Origin: Natrinema amylolyticum
GTDB lineage: Archaea > Halobacteriota > Halobacteria > Halobacteriales > Natrialbaceae
NCBI RefSeq assembly: GCF_020515625.1
Contig: NZ_JAIWPJ010000001.1
Span: 1 to 64,000, forward strand
DNA length: 64,000 nucleotides
Direction: 5' to 3'
In this document: piece after piece, positions 8,125 to 17,408 of the stretch
How positions within the stretch are numbered: position 1 is the stretch's first letter
How the letters are laid out: each line of letters opens with the position of its first letter
Program-made: the position numbers and the translations under genes
Notes under the pieces: model-generated
Database searches by the model: none
What the model saw: the letters and a program-made list of their open reading frames with translations, nothing else
What the model was told of the DNA's origin: nothing

Positions 8125-9516
8125 TCAGTAGAAGTAGTCGTCCTCCGAGAGCTGCACGTAGCCGCCGTCGCGATATTTGAACTTCTGGCGCTTGTACGTC
8201 GCCATGATCTTCGCCGCGCCGAGGCCGGCGGAGTACGTCTTGCTCACGAGGCCGTCGGTCAAGCCGTCGCCCTGCATGCCGGTGATGGTGTCGAACGCCC
8301 AGTCCCAGTCGTCGGGCCCGTAGTCGGCGACGATGTCCGCGAAGGCGACGTTGCGCAGGATCTCGTCGCCGATCGCGCGTTTCCAGACGTCGTTGTAGTT
8401 CGCGATGGAGTCCGTCGCGGCGAGTCGGCCGGCGATCTTGCCGGTGCGGACGGCGACGTGGTAGCCGCCCTCGTGGAAGGCGGAGGTGGTGCCCATCGCG
8501 CCACCGGCGACGGCGATGTTCGCGCCGACGGGCGACTCGATCGGTCGCGTAGAGGAGATCGGATAGGTTTCGGTTCCCTTCGACTTGCCGCGGTCCTCGA
8601 CCCGCGGGATGTCCTCCTCGACGTCGTACTCGTCGCCGTACTCCTGCTCTAAGAGCCGCCTGATGTACTCCGCGCCCGAGGGGATCCGCTCGTCGTCGGG
8701 CCGTAGGAGCTTGTAGGAGCCGGGATCGTCGACGTCCGCGAGGTCCATCCCGATGGGCATCGTCAGCCCGACGCGGGCGACCGTGCCGTCGTTCGGGAAG
8801 ACCCACGGATAGGCGGTCTCGCCGGGCATGTACCCCCACCAGAACTTGAGTCGATCCTCGAACTCCTCGAACAGTTCGGGCGGGAACTCTCGATACTCCT
8901 GATAGGCGATGTGGTTCGCCTCCGGCGGCGAGAGGTGATCGGAGACGCTCCGGCCGGGTGCCGTGAACTGATCGAGCGCCTCGAGCGTGATCCGTCGCTG
9001 CGGGCCGTCCGCGAGGACGACGTACTGGGCCTCGAGTTCCTCGCCGTTCGAGAGCGTCAGCGTGTGGGTCGGGCCCTTCTCACTCGCGGCCCGTAGGTCG
9101 GTCTCGAGGTCCGAGACGCCGGTCCCGACGCGCAAGTCAGCGCCCGCGTCGACCGCGCGTTCGTGGAGCCAGTCGTCCATGCGCGCGCGGTGGAAAGTAT
9201 AACCGAACTTGGGGTAGCTGGCTTCCATCCCGGTCGAGGTCAACTTGACGTTGCTGTTCGGCCCGACGAACTCGGTCGCCTCGAGCTCCCGGTGGATGAC
9301 CTCGTCGGGAATTTCCCGGTAGTCGAAGCCCATGATGTCGATCCAGTAGTCGAGCATTCCGGCGGCGTCGGTCGAATCCGGCCCCGGCCCCTCGCGGTCC
9401 TCTCGAGGCACCCCCTGCTCGAAGAGGACCGTCTCTGCGCCGTGAGCGGCGGCCCGTTCGGCCGCGGACGCACCAGCGGGCCCTCCGCCGACGATCGCGA
9501 CGTCTACGCGTTCCAT
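8125..9516 (-). CDS. Geranylgeranyl reductase family FAD-dependent oxidoreductase
   Basis: 463 aa. The N-terminal FAD-binding motif VDVAIVGGGPAGASAAERAA begins at residue 4, followed by VLFEQG; the central region has LADGPQRRITLEAL and the later GGAMGTTSAFHEGGYHVAVRTG contacts FAD in this family. Archaeal members saturate the geranylgeranyl chains of membrane lipids or related isoprenoids; this one could also be a menaquinone-modifying paralogue. No membrane helix is seen. It is a single gene. The exact substrate cannot be read from the sequence. Confidence 0.85.
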   Translation of the reverse strand: MERVDVAIVGGGPAGASAAERAAAHGAETVLFEQGVPREDREGPGPDSTDAAGMLDYWIDIMGFDYREIPDEVIHRELEATEFVGPNSNVKLTSTGMEASYPKFGYTFHRARMDDWLHERAVDAGADLRVGTGVSDLETDLRAASEKGPTHTLTLSNGEELEAQYVVLADGPQRRITLEALDQFTAPGRSVSDHLSPPEANHIAYQEYREFPPELFEEFEDRLKFWWGYMPGETAYPWVFPNDGTVARVGLTMPIGMDLADVDDPGSYKLLRPDDERIPSGAEYIRRLLEQEYGDEYDVEEDIPRVEDRGKSKGTETYPISSTRPIESPVGANIAVAGGAMGTTSAFHEGGYHVAVRTGKIAGRLAATDSIANYNDVWKRAIGDEILRNVAFADIVADYGPDDWDWAFDTITGMQGDGLTDGLVSKTYSAGLGAAKIMATYKRQKFKYRDGGYVQLSEDDYFY

Positions 9517-9760
9517 ACGCCGTTTGGACTCAGTGAGTCGTTATAAAATCTGCGAGGTGGAGTTTCAGCTTCTCGTTCACGTCTCGTCGCGGATCGACCG
9601 ATCTCCACGTGGTGGCGCGGCTGTGCCGCGCGAACTGCGGGGCCCGAACGACGTGACGGACTCGTGTCGTGAGCGGTGACCGCAGGGGACCGCGAACCGA
9701 AACGCGAATCAGGGTGCCGCGAGACGAACCCTTTTGATCGCACCGGCCGACGGCTGGGAC

Positions 9761-10732
9761 ATGAGCGACGACGCGCCGGACGTCCTCGTCCTGCGAAAGG
9801 GCACCCACGGGACGCCGATCGAACAGTACGCCGACGCGATCCGCGACCGGCTGCCGGACCACACCGTCGACCTCGCGCGAACGCCGGCCGAAGAGCGCGA
9901 GGCGATCGAAGACGCCCGCTTCGTCACCGGCATGACCCTCGAGGAGGACCTTCTCGAGGCCGCCGAATCGCTCGAGGTCTTCGCGTGTGCCTACGCGGGG
10001 ACCGGCCACCTGCCCCTCGAGCGACTCGAGGAGCGGGGCGTCGCAGTGACGAACGCCTCGGGAGTCCACGGACCGAACATCGGCGAGCACGTACTGGGCG
10101 CGATTCTCCACTTCACCCGGCGGTTCCACGTCGGCGAACGCCGCCAACGCCGCCGCGAGTGGCGTCACTACCAGGCCACCGAACTGCAGGGATCGACGGT
10201 CACCGTCGTCGGTCTCGGTGCGATCGGGCGATCGATCTGTGACCGACTCGAGCCCTTCGGCGTCGACACGATCGGCGTGCGCTACACCCCCGAGAAGGGC
10301 GGCCCGACGGACGAGGTGATCGGCTTCGAGGACGCCGAATTCGACGACGCGCTCGCGCGGACGGACTATCTCGTCCTCGCCTGTCCGCTCACGGAGACGA
10401 CGCGCGACCTGATCGACCAGAGTGCGTTCGTCACGATGGATCCCGAGTCAGTGCTGGTCAACATCGCCCGCGGCCCGGTCGTCGACACCGACGCGCTCGT
10501 CGAGGCGCTGCGCTCGAACTGGATCCGCGGCGCGTCGCTGGACGTCACCGACCCCGAACCGCTGCCCGAAGAGCATCCGCTGTGGACCCTCGAGAACGTC
10601 CAGATCACGCCCCACAACGCGGGCCACACGCCGAAGTACTACGACCGACTGGCCGACATCGTCGCCGAAAACCGCCGCCGGTTCGACGACTCGGGGTCCG
10701 ATGCCGACCTCGAGAATCAGGTACTCCCCTGA
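9761..10732 (+). CDS. D-2-hydroxyacid dehydrogenase family protein
   Basis: 323 aa. The Rossmann NAD-binding motif is VTVVGLGAIGRSICDRLEPF; the catalytic Arg region is VLVNIARGPVVDTDALVEAL, and the acid/His pair fits DVTDPEPLPEEHPLW and ITPHNAGHT. The enzyme interconverts 2-hydroxy and 2-oxo acids with NAD(P)H; the substrate is unknown. Start at ATG 9761; the TTTTGATC at 9731 gives weak promoter support. Length normal. Confidence 0.88.
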   Translation: MSDDAPDVLVLRKGTHGTPIEQYADAIRDRLPDHTVDLARTPAEEREAIEDARFVTGMTLEEDLLEAAESLEVFACAYAGTGHLPLERLEERGVAVTNASGVHGPNIGEHVLGAILHFTRRFHVGERRQRRREWRHYQATELQGSTVTVVGLGAIGRSICDRLEPFGVDTIGVRYTPEKGGPTDEVIGFEDAEFDDALARTDYLVLACPLTETTRDLIDQSAFVTMDPESVLVNIARGPVVDTDALVEALRSNWIRGASLDVTDPEPLPEEHPLWTLENVQITPHNAGHTPKYYDRLADIVAENRRRFDDSGSDADLENQVLP

Positions 10733-10822
10733 CTGAGGACCGTTCGATCACGCTCGAACTCGGACGATCGCCGCTCGAGTCGTCCGACCTACTTTTTTGA
10801 CCCCCTGCGACGAATCACGAGT

Positions 10823-10888
10823 ATGAATCTCTCAGTAACTGCCGAAACCGCTCGAGCGGGCGACGCGGGAGGTGTCCCGTGCCGCTGA
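10823..10888 (+). CDS. Possible 21-aa leader peptide overlapping uspA
   Basis: ATG at 10823 opens a 21-codon frame ending TGA at 10886-10888, overlapping the uspA start (10879) by 10 nt in another frame. The TATA-like CTACTTTTTTGA (10788-10799) is ~30 nt upstream, so this ATG is near the 5' end of the transcript. The uspA Shine-Dalgarno lies inside it. It may couple translation, or simply be chance. Confidence 0.35.
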   Translation: MNLSVTAETARAGDAGGVPCR

Positions 10889-11310
10889 CGTTCGACGGGA
10901 CGATTCTCGTCCCCGCAGCCGATCCCGACGACGGAGAGCGGACCGCGGCGGCGCTCGCACCGTATCTCTCCCCCTCGAGTCGCGTGATCGTCGTCAACGT
11001 GATCGAGAAAGCGGGGGGTGCGCCCGACAAGGCCTCCGTCGAACAGCGCGAGGAGTACGCGCGGGAAATCTTCGAGCGCGCCCGCGGGCCGCTGGAGGAG
11101 CGAGCGAGATCGGTCGAGACGGCGATCCTCTTCGGGACCGACGTGGTCGAGACGATCTTCGAGGCGGCAGTGGAGCGCGACGTCGACGCCGTCGTCTTCG
11201 AGCCCCGCGACGGGAACCGGTTCGTGGAACTGCTGACCGGCGACGTGGCTCGACGGTTAGTGAAGGAAGCCTCGGTACCGGTGGTCGCGTTGCCGCGAAC
11301 CGACGATTAA
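10879..11310 (+). CDS. Universal stress protein (UspA) family
   Basis: 143 aa. Single UspA domain: TILVPAADPD at the N-terminus, VIVVNVIEKAGG, and the C-terminal VARRLVKEASVPVVALP strand. The usual ATP-binding GxxGxxG is poorly kept (LLTGDVARRLV). The start is a GTG with an excellent Shine-Dalgarno, GGGAGGTG, 4-5 nt before it. A small open frame (10823-10888) overlaps the start. It probably acts as a stress-related nucleotide-binding protein. Confidence 0.85.
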   Translation: MPLTFDGTILVPAADPDDGERTAAALAPYLSPSSRVIVVNVIEKAGGAPDKASVEQREEYAREIFERARGPLEERARSVETAILFGTDVVETIFEAAVERDVDAVVFEPRDGNRFVELLTGDVARRLVKEASVPVVALPRTDD

Positions 11311-11391
11311 TCGCGTACTGAGACGGCGCTCGCTCGTCATCACCCGTTCGTTTCCGACGGGCGGGTCTCGGCTCGCTCGTTCGAAAAACGG

Positions 11392-11700
11392 CTACTCTCG
11401 GTCCTCGAGCAGCACCTGCCCCGTCTGATCGACCGTGACTCGATAGTCGGCGTACTCGAACGTGACGGACCCGACGGACCGCTCCGTCTGCCCCGTCGAC
11501 TGGAACAGTGAATCCAGTGCGGTCGGATCGACCGCGTCGTAGAGCGGTCCGAACTCGTCTGCGATTTCGAGCACGTCCATCCCCGATTCCGACGCAATCG
11601 CGGCGATGACCGTTTCGCTGAGGGGCGTGTCGGGTTCGAACTGATACGTCGCGGTTCCGTCCTGCAGGCGTGACTCGCCGGTCGAAGGCTCAGTTTCCAT
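11392..11700 (-). CDS. HalOD1-type output domain protein
   Basis: 102 aa. The pattern VIAAIASESGMDVLEIADEF, then LYDAVDPTALDSLF and VTFEYADYRVTVDQTGQVLL matches HalOD1, a small haloarchaeal domain often attached to two-component receivers but also found alone. Its role is unknown. It is 53 nt downstream of the bat-like regulator on the same strand, so the two may be co-transcribed. Confidence 0.8.
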   Translation of the reverse strand: METEPSTGESRLQDGTATYQFEPDTPLSETVIAAIASESGMDVLEIADEFGPLYDAVDPTALDSLFQSTGQTERSVGSVTFEYADYRVTVDQTGQVLLEDRE

Positions 11701-11753
11701 ACTCGGTGTACCGGTCCAATGCGGGAAGTGACTACGATTGAATGGTCAACCCA

Positions 11754-12404
11754 TTAAGAGGGGGTCCGTTCCCCCATCGTATTCCGGAGCAGATTGGCCT
11801 GCCCCCGCCGAAGCCGCGCGGACAGGGCCTGGTCCGAGATATCGAGTTTCGCGGCGACCGCCGATAGCGTCGTCCCTCGCGGCACGTCGAAGTAGCCCTC
11901 CTCGAGGGCGATCTGGAGCGCTTCTCGCTGTCTGGCAGTGATTCCGTATCGATCCTCGGTCTCCGACGGGTCCGATTCCCGAAAGATGCGCTGAATCCGA
12001 AACGGGATATCCTTCTCGCGACAGACGTCGCGATACGCGAACAGCGCCGCTCGCGTCGGGACGCGAGCGCGGATCTTCGTGTCCTTCGTGACGGTGATCT
12101 CGTGGTAGCCGATGTCGTACTCCGCCGCCGTGGGATAGGTCAGGTGCGCCTCTCCCCGCTCCGATAGCGTGACGCTGTAGAGGTGACGATCGTCCTGCTC
12201 CTCGAGCAACGAGAACGTCTGTACGGTGTCGTCGTCGGTCAGTGCCGTCTCGACGCTCTCGAGTTCGTCGCCATAGACCCAGCAGATGAGTTTCGTCTCC
12301 CCCGTTTTGGACTGATAGATCTCTTCGACGTCGATCCTCGAGACCGCCTCGACCGTCCGCCGGAGGATCGGCGTCGCGATTTCGAACTCGACGATCAGGA
12401 CCAT
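11754..12404 (-). CDS. Bat-like HTH regulator (HTH_10 domain)
   Basis: 216 aa. Residues ~1-155 form the bacterio-opsin-activator-like sensory part; residues ~160-215 hold the HTH (YGITARQREALQIALEEGYF, then TLSAVAAKLDISDQALSARL). Such proteins regulate transcription in haloarchaea. The upstream sequence TTATAGTATAG at 12438-12448 is an AT-rich promoter candidate. The ligand and target genes are unknown; the HalOD1 gene next door is a plausible partner. Confidence 0.85.
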   Translation of the reverse strand: MVLIVEFEIATPILRRTVEAVSRIDVEEIYQSKTGETKLICWVYGDELESVETALTDDDTVQTFSLLEEQDDRHLYSVTLSERGEAHLTYPTAAEYDIGYHEITVTKDTKIRARVPTRAALFAYRDVCREKDIPFRIQRIFRESDPSETEDRYGITARQREALQIALEEGYFDVPRGTTLSAVAAKLDISDQALSARLRRGQANLLRNTMGERTPS

Positions 12405-12534
12405 GGCGGGCTCACTCTCTCGACTACGTGACGCTGGTTGTTATAGTATAGCAATACCCGAGAGCGGGTTGCTGTGAGAGCTGCGATTCGACGCCGAAAA
12501 TAGCGCGATCGACCGCGGGACGCGACTCGCGCGT

Positions 12535-13569
12535 TCAGATGTAGCCGTTCTCGAGCAGCAGTTCGCCGTTGAGCACGCTCGCGCCGGCGGCGCCGCGGAT
12601 CGTGTTGTGGGCCAGACAGTTGTACTGCAGCCCGAACGGGGACTCCTGAAGGCCGCCGGCGGCGATGGCCATTCCGTCGCCGAGCGTGCGGTCCATCCGC
12701 GGCTGCGGTCGGTCGGGCTCCTCGAAGACGTGGATAAGCGGGTCCGGCGAGGAGCGCAGGTCCAGCGATGGGTAGTCGCGCATGGCCTCGGCGGCCGCGT
12801 CGGTGGTCAGTTCCTCCTCGGTCTCGACCCAGACGTTCTCGAGGTGGCCGTCGATGGTCGGGATGCGGTTACAGGAGGCCGCGACGTCCATGCCGTTGTG
12901 GGTGAGTTCGGCCCCGTCGAACTGCCCGAGCAGCTTGCGAGACTCGGTCTCGAGTTTGTCCTCTTCGCCGCCGATGTAGGGGATGGCGTTGTCGATGATC
13001 TCCATCGAACTGACGCCGTCGTAGCCCGCGCCGGAGACGGCCTGCAGGGTCGAGACGTGAACCTTCTCTAAGCCGAAGTCGGTCAGGGCCGCGAGCGTGG
13101 GAACGAAGGTAATCGTCGAGCAGTTGGGGTTCTTGACCATCGCGCCGTCCCAGCCGCGCTCGTCGCGCTGGACCTCGAGCAGGTCGAGGTGTTCGGCGTT
13201 GACCTCCGGAATCACGAGGGGGATGTCGTCGTCCATGCGGCCGTTCGAGGAGTTCGAGGAGACGACGTAGCCCGCCTCGCAGAAGCCGGGCTCGACCGCC
13301 GCGCCGACGCTCGAGGGGAGCGACGAGAAGATCAGATCGACGTCGTTCGGAACCTCGTCGGGATCGGTCGCCGTGACAGTCGTGTCGGCGACGTCGTCCG
13401 GGATGGGGCTGTCGACGCGCCACTTGGCGGCCTGTCGATACGTCTTGCCGGCGCTCGCGTCGCTCGCGGTGAGCGATGCGATCTCGAAATCCGGATGGGG
13501 ATCGAGTAGCTGAATCAGTCGCTGTCCAACAGCACCGGTCGCACCGAGTACGCCTACTCGTACTGCCAT
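12535..13569 (-). CDS. asd: Aspartate-semialdehyde dehydrogenase
   Basis: 344 aa. The NADP-binding start GVLGATGAVGQRLIQLL and the catalytic Cys in VKNPNCSTITF are present, with the archaeal/fungal-type pattern (SSNSSNGRMDDDIPLVIPEVN). It reduces aspartyl phosphate to the semialdehyde for lysine, threonine and methionine synthesis. Single gene; length normal. Confidence 0.95.
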   Translation of the reverse strand: MAVRVGVLGATGAVGQRLIQLLDPHPDFEIASLTASDASAGKTYRQAAKWRVDSPIPDDVADTTVTATDPDEVPNDVDLIFSSLPSSVGAAVEPGFCEAGYVVSSNSSNGRMDDDIPLVIPEVNAEHLDLLEVQRDERGWDGAMVKNPNCSTITFVPTLAALTDFGLEKVHVSTLQAVSGAGYDGVSSMEIIDNAIPYIGGEEDKLETESRKLLGQFDGAELTHNGMDVAASCNRIPTIDGHLENVWVETEEELTTDAAAEAMRDYPSLDLRSSPDPLIHVFEEPDRPQPRMDRTLGDGMAIAAGGLQESPFGLQYNCLAHNTIRGAAGASVLNGELLLENGYI

Positions 13570-13794
13570 TTTCCGCCACTCCGAGTTGTGTCCGCAAAAC
13601 CGTTTGGGTTTACGGTAGCGACTGTCAATCGACGAAGCTGCTCGGCCAGCGTCGGGTGTTGCGGCATGACCCGACGGCCGTCCGTCGCGACGCGCTGTGA
13701 CCGGATAGAAGATGTTAAGAAACGGGAGCGCCAGCTATCGACCGATGCATTATCGACAGGATCGACTCGAGGCCGCCGGTGTGAGGTGGTCCCG

Positions 13795-14052
13795 ATGACG
13801 AGTTCGACCGCGAACACCAGCGACCGAGGGCTGTTCGATACCCGGTTCAGTATCGGCGCGGCGGCCGTCGCGGCCATCGCGACGCTGTTGGGCGTCGTCT
13901 TCGGCTGGACGGGCTACAACGACGGGGCACTCCCGGTAATCGGCCTGGATCTGAACATCCTGACCGGCGTCATCGGGCTCCTGTTCGGGCTCGGGATCGC
14001 ACTCGTCGCGGTCGTCGCTGCGATCTACATGGAACCCGGTCTCGACCAGTAG
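13795..14052 (+). CDS. Small two-helix membrane protein, unknown function
   Basis: 85 aa. Hydrophobic segments about residues 19-40 (IGAAAVAAIATLLGVVFGW) and 52-78 (LNILTGVIGLLFGLGIALV) predict two membrane helices with a short loop containing GYNDGALPVIGLD. The start at 13795 gives a Met-Thr-Ser N-terminus. The upstream in-frame sequence is rich in Arg/Cys and not protein-like. A haloarchaeal conserved hypothetical in style. Confidence 0.65.
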   Translation: MTSSTANTSDRGLFDTRFSIGAAAVAAIATLLGVVFGWTGYNDGALPVIGLDLNILTGVIGLLFGLGIALVAVVAAIYMEPGLDQ

Positions 14053-14194
14053 CGCCGACTATCGAGTCGAACTGTTCTCTCCGCTCACCCGCGAAACAGA
14101 ACTCTCACTCGCGACCGGCGGCTCTCGAGAAATTCGACCGATCGCCGCCGCTCTCTCGTGGCGGGTATGACTCGCTCGAGGTGAAAATATCGAC

Positions 14195-14386
14195 TTACGC
14201 GGGAACTTCTGCGCCCTTCTTTCGCGTCACGTAGCCCGCGATACGGTTGCGGACGCCCTTGGACTCGACGTTCGTGAGCTTCGTGACACTCTCTTTGTTC
14301 TGCTCGAAATCGGTCGTGAACGCCTCCGGGTACCGCTCCAGGAGGAGTTTGCCGGTCTTCTTGACGTAGGCCGGTTTGATTGCCAT
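14195..14386 (-). CDS. rps17e: 30S ribosomal protein S17e
   Basis: 63 aa, the full length for this archaeal/eukaryotic small-subunit protein. MAIKPAYVKKTGKLLLERYP, then FTTDFEQNKESV and NRIAGYVTRKKG are diagnostic. A TATA-like GGGATTAAG lies ~25-30 nt before the ATG, so the mRNA is probably leaderless or short-leadered. It lies downstream of the DUF447 gene on the same strand with its own promoter. Confidence 0.95.
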   Translation of the reverse strand: MAIKPAYVKKTGKLLLERYPEAFTTDFEQNKESVTKLTNVESKGVRNRIAGYVTRKKGAEVPA

Positions 14387-14482
14387 GTAGAGTGGTTCCG
14401 TCTAGAGGCTCTTAATCCCTTTCTCTTCGGCGCTCCGGGACACCGATTCGGCGTCCCGTCGGTCTCGTCGCTCGCGGACCGA

Positions 14483-15109
14483 TTACCACGTCGAGTGCTC
14501 GCGGACGCGCTCGAGCGCCTCGCGCTCGCGGGGCCCGCCGGCGCGGTCGACGACCGAGGCACAGTATGCGAGCCGGTCCCGAAGCTCGCTCTCGTCGTAG
14601 TCGGCAACCTCGAGTCGCGAGGCGGCGACGGTCGCCTCGACGACGGCCCCGAACCCGCGGTCGATCGTCGGGACGGTTTCCCGCTCGATCGCCGACTCGA
14701 CGGGACGGAGTGTCCATTCTTCCCAGTCGGTGTCGCCCTCACGACCGCTCTCGATCCGTTCGACGGCGACGCGCGCCCAGGCGTTCGCGGACGCGAGAAC
14801 CGGCTCGTCGCGCTCGGTAATCGTGAGGGCGGCCTCGGCGAAGTCGACCGGGTCGTCGACGAACTGAACGTAGCCTTCGCCCTGTCGATGGAGGTTCCGG
14901 CGAGTGCGGGTGTTCCCCCACGTCCGTGCAGTGACGGGATCGCCCGCGTGGAGGCCGAGCGCGGCGGCGTTCCACAGCCCGTTCGGTCCCAGCGTGGTCA
15001 CGACCGACTCGGTGACGCCCGAGAGCGCGACGGGCCACTCCGCGGCGTCCGCTCCGCCGGCCTCACCGCCGGTCGCTGCGTCGTCCGTGGCGTCTCGCTC
15101 GTCGCTCAT
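14483..15109 (-). CDS. DUF447 family protein
   Basis: 208 aa. An acidic Ala/Asp-rich N-terminus (about 30 residues) is followed by SGVTESVVTTLGPNGLWNAA, ARTWGNTRTRRNL and FVDDPVDFAEAALTI, the pattern of the FMN-binding-like DUF447 family. The ATG overlaps the stop of the upstream CitG-like gene (ATGA, 15106-15109), which indicates tight translational coupling. In archaea these two families are often neighbours, and DUF447 members have been linked by context to C1-carrier (pterin) metabolism. The reaction here is not known. Confidence 0.82.
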   Translation of the reverse strand: MSDERDATDDAATGGEAGGADAAEWPVALSGVTESVVTTLGPNGLWNAAALGLHAGDPVTARTWGNTRTRRNLHRQGEGYVQFVDDPVDFAEAALTITERDEPVLASANAWARVAVERIESGREGDTDWEEWTLRPVESAIERETVPTIDRGFGAVVEATVAASRLEVADYDESELRDRLAYCASVVDRAGGPREREALERVREHSTW

Positions 15110-15957
15110 AGCACGACCGCCTCGTGCTCGAGCGCGATGAACAGCCCAGCCGCGGTCAGATCGGCCGTCGTTCCGGGGTTGATCCCGCGATCGACGAGTC
15201 CGTCGGCGAAGGACTCGACGGCCTCGGGGTCCGTCTCGAGGGCGTTCGCCTCGAGCAGTTCCGCGGCGCGGTCGGTCACCTCTCGGGCGGTCGCCTCGTC
15301 GTGACGCGTCGCGACGAGCGTGTCCGGTCGGTCGGCGAGCAGCGAGAGGAAGACCGCCGCGGTCCGCGCCGAGAGCGGGCCGTCGGCCGCGGCGAGCCGT
15401 TCGGCCGCCGCGAACGAGCGGTCGAACCCGCGGACCCACTCGCGAGCGACGTCGTCGCCGGGAACGCTTCGGTCCATGATGTCGAATAGCGTCAGCCCGC
15501 GCTCTTCGACGGCCGGGACCGCGTCCGCGCCGCGGCGCACGTCGAGGGCCGCCATGTCGTCGGGCGGGTCGGCGACGCCGACGTCGACGTGTTCGAACGC
15601 GCGGTAGAACGATGCCGCGTCGCCGACGGTCGTCTCACGGACGACGGATTCGACGACGGGCTGTGAGAGATCCTCGCGAGCGGCCCGTACCAGCGGAACG
15701 AGCAACAGGAGCGACCCGAACTGCGTGTTCCCGCCCTCCTGAGCGGCCATCCCCTCGACGGCCCGCTCGAACGCCGGTCCGACCGCCGCGCCGTCGGCCG
15801 CGAGTTCGAGCCCCTCGCGGGCACCCACCGCTCCGGCCATGAAGTGTTCGAACCGCAAATCCGCGAGATCCCGGTGGCGGTCGACGTTCCCGGGCTTGGG
15901 GGTCGCCGCGACCTCGAGGAGCAGCGCCAGTTGTGCGTTCCCTGCCGACGATCGCAT
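15106..15957 (-). CDS. Triphosphoribosyl-dephospho-CoA synthase (CitG) family protein
   Basis: 283 aa. Motifs are EVAATPKPGNVDRHRDLADL near the N-terminus, then MAAQEGGNTQFGSLLLLVPL and DRGINPGTTADLTAAGLFIA. In bacteria CitG makes the prosthetic-group precursor of citrate lyase; archaea lack citrate lyase, so this homologue likely transfers a ribosyl-type group to another acceptor. The DUF447 gene follows with ATGA overlap, and cofD and an oxidoreductase lie on the same strand 0.7-1.5 kb upstream. Its real substrate is unknown. Confidence 0.85.
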   Translation of the reverse strand: MRSSAGNAQLALLLEVAATPKPGNVDRHRDLADLRFEHFMAGAVGAREGLELAADGAAVGPAFERAVEGMAAQEGGNTQFGSLLLLVPLVRAAREDLSQPVVESVVRETTVGDAASFYRAFEHVDVGVADPPDDMAALDVRRGADAVPAVEERGLTLFDIMDRSVPGDDVAREWVRGFDRSFAAAERLAAADGPLSARTAAVFLSLLADRPDTLVATRHDEATAREVTDRAAELLEANALETDPEAVESFADGLVDRGINPGTTADLTAAGLFIALEHEAVVL

Positions 15958-16071
15958 ACGTGTCGTTGCGCACCCGGACGGCTTAGGGGTGAGGGTTCTC
16001 GCCCTCCGTCGCGGCCGGCAAACGAGGTCGCCGTTCAGTTGATTTAAGTCTCGAAACGAGAACCATCGACC

Positions 16072-16416
16072 ATGGGCTACGATACCGTTGCCAAGACCGA
16101 TCCGGACTCAGTCATCGACGAGGAGTGGGGCGGCATGTGGTTCCTCAAGGACGAACTCGGGACCGAGGAGCTGGGTATCTCGGTCCTCGAACTCGAGCCC
16201 GAGGGGAAGGGAATGGAACACGACGAAAGCGACTCCGGCCAGGAGGAGGTCTATTACGTCGTCGAGGGAACGATCGACGTCGAACTGGCCGACGCCGACG
16301 AGACCGTGACGCTCGAGACGGACGAGGCGATCCGGCTGGACGCCGAGGAGACCCGTCAGATCCACAACCGCGGCGACGAACGCGCGAAGCTCGTGTTAGT
16401 CGGCGCGCCGCTGTAA
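16072..16416 (+). CDS. Cupin domain protein
   Basis: 114 aa, one cupin barrel: GKGMEHDESDSGQEEVYYVVEGTIDV gives motif 1 (His and Glu metal-binding positions in part), and IRLDAEETRQIHNRG motif 2 with its His. Acidic, soluble. The TATA-like GATTTAAGT at 16041-16049 lies ~25 nt upstream, so it is probably leaderless. Small single-domain cupins have many functions; none can be assigned. Confidence 0.85.
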   Translation: MGYDTVAKTDPDSVIDEEWGGMWFLKDELGTEELGISVLELEPEGKGMEHDESDSGQEEVYYVVEGTIDVELADADETVTLETDEAIRLDAEETRQIHNRGDERAKLVLVGAPL

Positions 16417-16645
16417 TCGTCGGACGGAGTCGTCGCCGTTTTCAAAGCGGTGTTCTCACGGCCGTTCGACCGAGAGACGTCTCCACAGTCCGTTCTGAGA
16501 GTGGCTCGACCGCGGAGGGGGCGTCCTGCTATCGTAGCGGCAGGGAGTTGCCACGACTCCCCGGCTGATTGCGGTCCGGGTCGATCGATACCGGTGCTGA
16601 ACAGGGAGTTCGGTTTGCGACGACTTTCTGCAGTCACCGCAACTG

Positions 16646-17407
16646 CTATCCGCTCGCCTCGAGCCCCAGCTGTCGCGCTACCGCGTCGCGAACCCGCTCG
16701 AGCACGACCGGGTTGTCGCTGGGCCGGCCGACACTGACCGCGTCTGCGCCGTAGTCGACGTACTCGCGGACGGTCTCGCCGCCGCGGACGCCGTTGTTGG
16801 CGATCACGAACAGGTCGGTCGCATCGACGACGTCGGCGATGACTGATTCGCTGTCCATCGCGTCGACGTGGACGAAGTCCGCACCAGCGCTCTCGAGGCC
16901 GCGAGCCAGGTCCGGCAGGTCGACGCCGGGGACCTCCGCGCGGACCTTCACGCCGACGGTCGCACCGGTCGCGGCCGCCCGATCGACGTATCGCGCGAGT
17001 CGCTCGCCGTCTCTCAGGAGCGTCTCCCCGCAGCCGACGGCGCAGAGTTCGTCCTGTCGGCAGTGGGCGTTGATCTCGAGGTACGCCTCCCGATCTCGAC
17101 AGACGCGGGCGGCGTCGACGACGGGGTCGACGGTCGCGCTCCGGACGTTGAACGCCGGTTGAATCGGCGTTTCCGCGAGCGCCTCGAGTTCGCGGTCGAT
17201 GAAGGCGAGCGGGTCGTCGGGCAGGAACTCGGTTCGATCCCGGTCGACGAGTTCGCGTGCGGCCGCGCGGGAGTCGGCGTCCAGGGCGATGCCGCCGAGG
17301 AACGCGGCACCGGCGTACTCGGCCCCGGCCCGCGCCCAGTCGGCGTCGGCCTCGCCGCTGAGACTCGCGAGCGCGAGCGGCGGTGTAAAGGGCAGTGTCG
17401 CAGTCAT
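16646..17407 (-). CDS. Dihydrouridine-synthase-like (beta/alpha)8 flavoprotein
   Basis: 253 aa. The C-terminal half resembles the DUS/dihydroorotate dehydrogenase fold: LEINAHCRQDELCAVGCGET, TVGVKVRAEVPG, DFVHVDAMDS, LFVIANNGVRG and GADAVSVGRPS (FMN phosphate site). It is shorter than tRNA-dihydrouridine synthases and lacks an obvious RNA-binding C-terminal domain, so tRNA may not be the substrate. It starts 1 nt after cofD stops, so it is an operon partner of the F420 gene. A role linked to F420 or pterin metabolism is inferred from context. Confidence 0.75.
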   Translation of the reverse strand: MTATLPFTPPLALASLSGEADADWARAGAEYAGAAFLGGIALDADSRAAARELVDRDRTEFLPDDPLAFIDRELEALAETPIQPAFNVRSATVDPVVDAARVCRDREAYLEINAHCRQDELCAVGCGETLLRDGERLARYVDRAAATGATVGVKVRAEVPGVDLPDLARGLESAGADFVHVDAMDSESVIADVVDATDLFVIANNGVRGGETVREYVDYGADAVSVGRPSDNPVVLERVRDAVARQLGLEASG

Positions 17408-17408
17408 G

